This document shows, one piece after another, positions 59,348 to 64,000 of a stretch of 64,000 nucleotides of DNA. This stretch comes from Oscillibacter valericigenes Sjm18-20 (lineage in GTDB: Bacteria > Bacillota > Clostridia > Oscillospirales > Oscillospiraceae): positions 4,278,001-4,342,000 of the forward strand of contig AP012044.1 of NCBI GenBank assembly GCA_000283575.1, in the 5' to 3' direction. Both the position numbers and the translations under genes were made by a program. Each line of letters begins with the position of its first letter. The first letter of the stretch is position 1. A model generated the notes under the pieces. That model was not told where the DNA came from and ran no database searches. It was given only the letters and a program-made list of their open reading frames with translations.

Positions 59348-61390
59348 CTACGCCCGCTTGAACATCTTTTCCAGCTCGTACTTGGACAGTTTCGCCTTCA
59401 CAGGCCGCCCGTGGGGACAGTATTGGATTTCACCGGACTGAACTTTGTCCACCAGCACCCTTAGCTCGCTCTCGTCGCTGTCCCAGCCCGCCTTGATGGC
59501 GGCCTTGCAGGCGATGGTGTGCAGCAGGTTCTGGCGCTTTTCCGTGGGGCTGCGTCCGATGCGCAGATTCTCCGCGAGCTCCTCCAGCGTGGCAGCGATG
59601 TCCGAAGCGTCCAGATCCGCCGGAACCTCCCGCACCAGTATCGCTCCGTCCCCAAAGTCCTCGCAGGTAAAGCCCAGGGAGTCCAAAAGGGGCAGACTTT
59701 CCAACAACAGGGCACAATCCTCCCTCGAAAGCTCCGCCGCCACGGGACGCAGCAGCGTCTGCCGCATGGGCGGCTGAGCGGAGGCCATCAAACGGTCGAA
59801 ATTGACCCGCTCATGAGCGGCGTGTTTATCGATAAGCCATACGTTCTGGTCCTCATCCTCGCAGACAATATAGGTCTTCAGCACCTCTCCCGCAATACGC
59901 CAGGGGGCGGCGCGGCCCGTTTTTGTCACACGCTCCCCCGGCAGAGCCAGGGACGCCTGCTCCATGGGAATGGCGGGCGCAAAGGGTCTTCCCTCCGGGG
60001 ACGGCGTCTCCGCAGATGCGGGGGTTTCCTCCGCCGAACGATCCGCTTCAGCAGGGCGCAGGGACTTCGGCTCCTCCGTCCGGAGCAATTTCCCTGAAGC
60101 GGAAATTTGCGGAGAAACCTGTACTGTTCTGGACGGTGTATATGCAAACGTCTGCCGCACGCTGTCCGCCACCCGCAGGGCGGGCCGTTCCGTCTTCCAT
60201 CCGGCGGGAGCGGCCGTCCCTTCTTGCGCCGGATTCCGGGCCGGGGCGGCGGAGCTGGACGCGGACCTCCAGTCCGCCTGGGGCTTCCCTCCGCCGGCCT
60301 GCGCGCTGTGGCGGAAAGACCTTGCGTCCATGGTCTGATAAAAGTCCTGCCGGGGATTTTTCACCGTATCCGGCTTCGGCGCCTCCGCCTGAGGCAGTCC
60401 GTCTGCGGCCAGACTGTCCAGCACGGTGTGGTACACCGCGTCGAACACCTCCCGCTCCCGGGCAAACTTCACCGTGGTCTTGGCCGGATGGACATTCACG
60501 TCCACCGCCGTCACCGGCAGGTCCAGCTTCACGACACAGCCGGGAAATTTGCCCTTCATCAGCTGATTGCGGTAGCCCTCCTCCAGAGCGGCAGTCAGCA
60601 GCTGGGACTTGATGAACCGGCCGTTGACAAAAAACGTCTGCATTCCGCGGGAGCCGCGGCCGCAGAGGGGCTTTGTCACAAAACCGGAAACAGTCACCTC
60701 GCCGCCCCGGCCCTCCACCGGCGTCAGCGTCCGGGCAAAGTCCCGGCCCAGCGCGGCGTAGACCGCAGATTCCAGCTTCCCGTCGCCGGGGGTATGGAGG
60801 GCCTCCACGCCGTCCTTAATGAATTTAAAGGAGATCTCCGGATGGCTCAGGGCCAGATGCTGCATAAGCCCGTTCACCGCCGCCGTCTCCGCGCTGTCCT
60901 TCTTCATGAACTTGAGCCGGGCAGGCGTGTTGTAAAACAGGTCCCGGACGCAGATGGCGGTCCCCTCCGGCACCCCCGCCGCCCGTACCTCCTCCGGTAC
61001 GCCGCCCTCCAGATGAAGGGACGCTCCGGTCTGCCCCAGACGGCAGGTAGAGATGTCCACCCGACTGACCGCGGCAATGGCCGCTAGCGCCTCGCCGCGA
61101 AAACCCAGCGTCCCGATCTTTCCCAAATCCTCCGCGCAGCGCAGCTTGCTGGTGGCGTGGCGCAAGAACGCGGTGGGCAGCTCCTCGGGCGCGATGCCGC
61201 AGCCGTCGTCCGTTACCCGGAGCAGGCGCATCCCGCCGTTTTGAATCTCCACCGCCACGGCGGACGCCCCCGCGTCCACGGCGTTTTCCACCAGCTCTTT
61301 GACAACGCTGGCGGGCCGCTCCACCACCTCACCGGCAGCAATCAGGTCGGCCACGTGGGAATCCAGTTGTTGAATGTGGGGCATGGTCAT
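59348..61390 (-). CDS. mutL: DNA mismatch repair protein MutL
   Basis: MutL links mismatch recognition by MutS to strand removal. The 680-residue chain has the GHKL ATPase domain (VVKELVENAVDAGA, DDGCGIAPEEL, IGTLGFRGEALAA) and, after a long Pro/Ala/Ser-rich linker, a C-terminal endonuclease-type domain. The metal motif reads DKHAAHERVNFD, near the DQHAxxExxxxE of nicking MutL proteins but with Asp in the last position; the matching TIACKAAIKAG and YCPHGRPVKAKL motifs are present. Nicking MutL fits an organism without MutH. ATG at 61390 follows AGAAAGGCGG. Confidence 0.96.
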   Translation of the reverse strand: MTMPHIQQLDSHVADLIAAGEVVERPASVVKELVENAVDAGASAVAVEIQNGGMRLLRVTDDGCGIAPEELPTAFLRHATSKLRCAEDLGKIGTLGFRGEALAAIAAVSRVDISTCRLGQTGASLHLEGGVPEEVRAAGVPEGTAICVRDLFYNTPARLKFMKKDSAETAAVNGLMQHLALSHPEISFKFIKDGVEALHTPGDGKLESAVYAALGRDFARTLTPVEGRGGEVTVSGFVTKPLCGRGSRGMQTFFVNGRFIKSQLLTAALEEGYRNQLMKGKFPGCVVKLDLPVTAVDVNVHPAKTTVKFAREREVFDAVYHTVLDSLAADGLPQAEAPKPDTVKNPRQDFYQTMDARSFRHSAQAGGGKPQADWRSASSSAAPARNPAQEGTAAPAGWKTERPALRVADSVRQTFAYTPSRTVQVSPQISASGKLLRTEEPKSLRPAEADRSAEETPASAETPSPEGRPFAPAIPMEQASLALPGERVTKTGRAAPWRIAGEVLKTYIVCEDEDQNVWLIDKHAAHERVNFDRLMASAQPPMRQTLLRPVAAELSREDCALLLESLPLLDSLGFTCEDFGDGAILVREVPADLDASDIAATLEELAENLRIGRSPTEKRQNLLHTIACKAAIKAGWDSDESELRVLVDKVQSGEIQYCPHGRPVKAKLSKYELEKMFKRA

Positions 61391-61414
61391 GTTGACCGCC
61401 TTTCTAAATTCCGC

Positions 61415-62125
61415 TCAAAGGTGCAGCGCCAGCACGCTCAGCGCGTTGGCCACCGCGTGAAGTCCGATGGAGGTCCACAGCGACCCGGAGTGATCGTAGG
61501 CCCAGGCCAGCACCACCCCCGGTACCAGATATTGAATCATCAGCCAGAAATAGGTGACGTCGTGGCTCCCCCAGGCATACTGCCAGACATGGAGGAACGC
61601 GAACAAAAGGCAGCTGACAAGATACGCCACTGTCCGGCTGTGGCTCCGCAGACCGCCAAAGACAAGGCCGCGGAACAGAACTTCCTCCACAAACGGGGCC
61701 AGCAGGATTACGATAATCAGTGTCGTCCGGGGAGCGGCGTCGATCTGGGCGTTGATAGACACGTCGTTCAGGTTCGTCTGATTGTCCATCAGCGCGTGCG
61801 TAAGGCGGTATGTAAGTTCATTGAGTCCGTACAGCGCCACGAGACCCACGCCCAGAGTCTTCACCGCCGTCGCCAGATTGTCCGCGAGGTTTCGGGACGT
61901 GCGGGCCAGCAGGCCGTGGAAAATAATGACGGTGACGGCAAAGATTATATAGTAATAAATCGTATTTTGCAGTCCGCTGCTGATATGCACATCCAAAAGG
62001 ACGCTCACCAGCCGGAACAGCGGGTCCGTTGCAAAGGGGAGGACCAGAAGGTAAATCACGAAGAAAATTGTGCCGCCGACCAGCTCGCCGGAGGAAAGGT
62101 TCGCGCCTGATCGCTGTTTTGCCAT
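61415..62125 (-). CDS. CPBP family intramembrane metalloprotease (Abi)
   Basis: A 236-residue membrane protein with six to seven helices and the three CPBP motifs: the glutamate pair and arginine in APFVEEVLFRGLVFGGL, FAFLHVWQYAW and a C-terminal HAVANAL. Such proteases relate to Rce1 and handle prenylated or bacteriocin-immunity substrates; the bacterial role is mostly unknown. It stands between mutS and mutL, 40 and 24 bases away, so it is co-transcribed with them, but a link to repair is not evident. Confidence 0.92.
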   Translation of the reverse strand: MAKQRSGANLSSGELVGGTIFFVIYLLVLPFATDPLFRLVSVLLDVHISSGLQNTIYYYIIFAVTVIIFHGLLARTSRNLADNLATAVKTLGVGLVALYGLNELTYRLTHALMDNQTNLNDVSINAQIDAAPRTTLIIVILLAPFVEEVLFRGLVFGGLRSHSRTVAYLVSCLLFAFLHVWQYAWGSHDVTYFWLMIQYLVPGVVLAWAYDHSGSLWTSIGLHAVANALSVLALHL

Positions 62126-62165
62126 ACTTTTTCTCCTTTTTGTCCCGCGCCGCGCCGGTCTGAAT

Positions 62166-64000
62166 TCAGGACAGCTTCTGCTTCAGCTCGTAGAGCAGAC
62201 CCATCGCCTCAATGGGTGTCAGCGTATCCGGCTGGCACCGCCGCAGTGCGTCCAATACCTCGCCCTCTCTTACGGCGTCCAGAGAAACCTGCTCCCTCTC
62301 CTGTCGGGGCTTCACATACTGGACTCCGTTTTCATTTTCCAGCTGTTCCAGTACGGTGCGGGCCCGGGCCACCACCTTGTCCGGAAGGCCCGCCAGCCTG
62401 GCCACCTCGATGCCGTAGCTCCGGTCGGCCCCGCCGGGGACAATCTTGCGCAAAAAGATGATATCCTCGCCCCGGGTTTTCACGGCAATATTGTAGTTCA
62501 CCGTGCCGGGCAGGGTGTTCTCCAGCTCTGTAAGCTCATGATAATGCGTGGCAAACAGCGTTTTAGCGCCAAGTTTTTTAGGGTCCGCGCAGTATTCCAC
62601 CACCGCCCGGGCGATGGACATGCCGTCAAAGGTGGAGGTTCCGCGCCCGATCTCGTCCAGAATCAGGAGACTCTTTTTCGTCGCGTGGCGGAGAATATCC
62701 GCCACCTCAGTCATCTCCACCATGAAGGTGGACTGCCCCGCCGTCAGATCGTCACTGGCGCCGATGCGGGTAAAAATGCGGTCTACCACGCCGATATGGG
62801 CGGCGGTGGCGGGAACAAAGGAGCCGATCTGGGCCAGCAGCACGATCAGGGCCACCTGACGCATATAGGTGGATTTACCCGCCATGTTGGGGCCGGTGAT
62901 GATGGCGACCCGCTGCTCCTTTTCGCCCATGAATGTGTCGTTTGGAACAAACAGGCTGTCCTTCAAAACCCGCTCCACCACCGGATGCCGTCCCGCGGTG
63001 ATCTCGATGACGCCGGACTCATCCACATCGGGGCGGCAGTATCCGTCCCGCACGGCCACCGCCGCCAAAGAGTCCAGCGCGTCGATCTCCGCCACGGCGG
63101 CGGCCGTGCGCTGGATGCGGGGGGCCTGGGCCACGATTTTTTCCCGGAGGTTGGTGAACAGCTGGTATTCCAGTGCCACGACCCGCTCTGAAGCGGTCAG
63201 GATCTCGTGCTCCAGATCTTTGAGCTCCTGGGTGATGTACCGCTCTCCGTTCACGGTGGTCTGCTTGCGGACATAGCCCTCCGGGACCTTATCGATCATA
63301 GACTTGCTGACCTCGATGTAGTATCCAAACACCTTGTTGAAGCCCACCTTTAACGTCCGGATGCCGGTTTTCTCCTTTTCCTGGGCCTCAATATTTGCAA
63401 TGAGGCCCTTGCCTCCGTCCATCACGCCCCGGAGACGGTCCACCTCGGCGTCGTACCCCTCCCGGATAAAGCCGCCCTCCCGGACGGAAAACGGCGGTTC
63501 GTCGCAGATGGCGGAGGAGATCAGCTCCCCGACATCCTGCAAAAGGTCAAGCTGGTCCGTCAACTCCTTCAGCCGCCGGTCGGAAAAAGCGGCCAGTTGG
63601 TCGGCAATGGCGGGCAGCCGCTCGATGGCGGACCGCAGCGCCGCCAGATCCCGGCCGCCGGCGGTTCCGTAAGTAATGCGGCCGATCAGCCGCTCCAGAT
63701 CTCCCAGTCCGTTCATAGCTGCGCACAGCTCTTCGCGCCCAATCGTATTGTCCACCAGCGCAGCCACGGCGGAATTCCGCTTGTTGATGGCGGTCACGGA
63801 AAGCAGCGGCCGTTCCAGCCAACCCCGCAGGCACCGGCCCCCCATGGAGGTCTTTGTCTTGTCCAGCACCCACAAAAGGCTCCCCCGCCGCTCCTTGTTT
63901 CGCAGAGTCTCCGTCAGCTCCAGATTCCTCCGGGCAGTCAGGTCCAGTTCCATGAACCAGCCCTGTTCATAGTAGTCCAGTTTATTGATATGACTCAGAT
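62166..64000 (-). CDS. mutS: DNA mismatch repair protein MutS, C-terminal part (gene continues past the right edge)
   Basis: About 610 residues of MutS are in the window, from the end of the connector domain (YYEQGWFMELDLTARRNLEL) through the lever and clamp domains to the ATPase. Walker A is AIITGPNMAGKSTYMRQ, Walker B SLLILDEIGRGTSTFDG, followed by LFATHYHELTEL. The C-terminal helix-turn-helix dimerisation tail is present. The N-terminal mismatch-binding domain lies beyond the right edge. The frame is open to the last base. First visible gene of mutS-CPBP-mutL-miaA-hfq. Confidence 0.97.
   Translation of the reverse strand, partial: LSHINKLDYYEQGWFMELDLTARRNLELTETLRNKERRGSLLWVLDKTKTSMGGRCLRGWLERPLLSVTAINKRNSAVAALVDNTIGREELCAAMNGLGDLERLIGRITYGTAGGRDLAALRSAIERLPAIADQLAAFSDRRLKELTDQLDLLQDVGELISSAICDEPPFSVREGGFIREGYDAEVDRLRGVMDGGKGLIANIEAQEKEKTGIRTLKVGFNKVFGYYIEVSKSMIDKVPEGYVRKQTTVNGERYITQELKDLEHEILTASERVVALEYQLFTNLREKIVAQAPRIQRTAAAVAEIDALDSLAAVAVRDGYCRPDVDESGVIEITAGRHPVVERVLKDSLFVPNDTFMGEKEQRVAIITGPNMAGKSTYMRQVALIVLLAQIGSFVPATAAHIGVVDRIFTRIGASDDLTAGQSTFMVEMTEVADILRHATKKSLLILDEIGRGTSTFDGMSIARAVVEYCADPKKLGAKTLFATHYHELTELENTLPGTVNYNIAVKTRGEDIIFLRKIVPGGADRSYGIEVARLAGLPDKVVARARTVLEQLENENGVQYVKPRQEREQVSLDAVREGEVLDALRRCQPDTLTPIEAMGLLYELKQKLS

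Overview
The window looks like chromosomal DNA of a GC-rich anaerobic Firmicute, most likely an Oscillospiraceae-type gut clostridium (Oscillibacter/Intestinimonas-like; this is inference). The grounds are pyruvate:ferredoxin oxidoreductase and pyruvate phosphate dikinase at the pyruvate node, CtsR/McsA/ClpC control, SepF/DivIVA/LCP/HtrA-type Gram-positive envelope genes, a DUF1540 protein, and strong AGGAGG-type ribosome binding sites with frequent GTG and TTG starts. Most of the sequence is ordinary dense core genome; two mobile-element regions interrupt it.

Layout. 1-6.3 kb: the 5' part of a guanine deaminase gene behind a guanine riboswitch, a ZIP metal transporter, and a leftward group comM, thiI, small membrane protein, cinA. 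6.7-16.4 kb: PFOR (rightward) and ppdK (leftward) face each other across a low-GC island with a decayed IS4-type transposase, bounded by a 37-bp inverted repeat. 16.8-24.6 kb: an unknown three-helix membrane protein, the ctsR-mcsA-clpC operon with two CtsR boxes and no mcsB, a 57-residue ferredoxin, trmN6 and rsmI. 24.6-32.3 kb: envelope genes (SLH-transglutaminase, LCP ligase, secreted degenerate deacetylase-like protein, two-component system with HtrA protease). 32.4-39.4 kb: a split TauE/SafE pair, DUF1540, and a TetR gene divergent from a coiled-coil protein and an MMPL transporter.

39.7-42.0 kb is an IS21-type element with 66-bp ends whose istA has two compensating frameshifts; at its right end it leaves only 17 codons of an AIM24-family gene. 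42.2-48 kb: a DUF1275 membrane protein, then carA and a carB whose open reading frame continues without a stop into a complete diaminopimelate epimerase-like domain. This CarB-DapF fusion, in which the first catalytic cysteine of DapF is alanine, is the most unusual item. 48.4-64 kb is all leftward: lepA, an XRE-MBOAT-SGNH acylation operon behind a large dyad, a HAD phosphatase with a structured leader, divIVA, sepF, yggS, an HlyD-like adaptor, hfq, miaA, mutL, a CPBP protease and mutS (cut by the right edge).

How the genes work together: PFOR, PPDK and ferredoxin serve pyruvate and electron metabolism; carAB(-dapF) supplies carbamoyl phosphate; LCP, DivIVA, SepF, HtrA, MBOAT and MMPL shape the envelope; mutS-mutL-miaA-hfq is a repair and RNA housekeeping block. 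No rRNA, tRNA or CRISPR array was found by eye.
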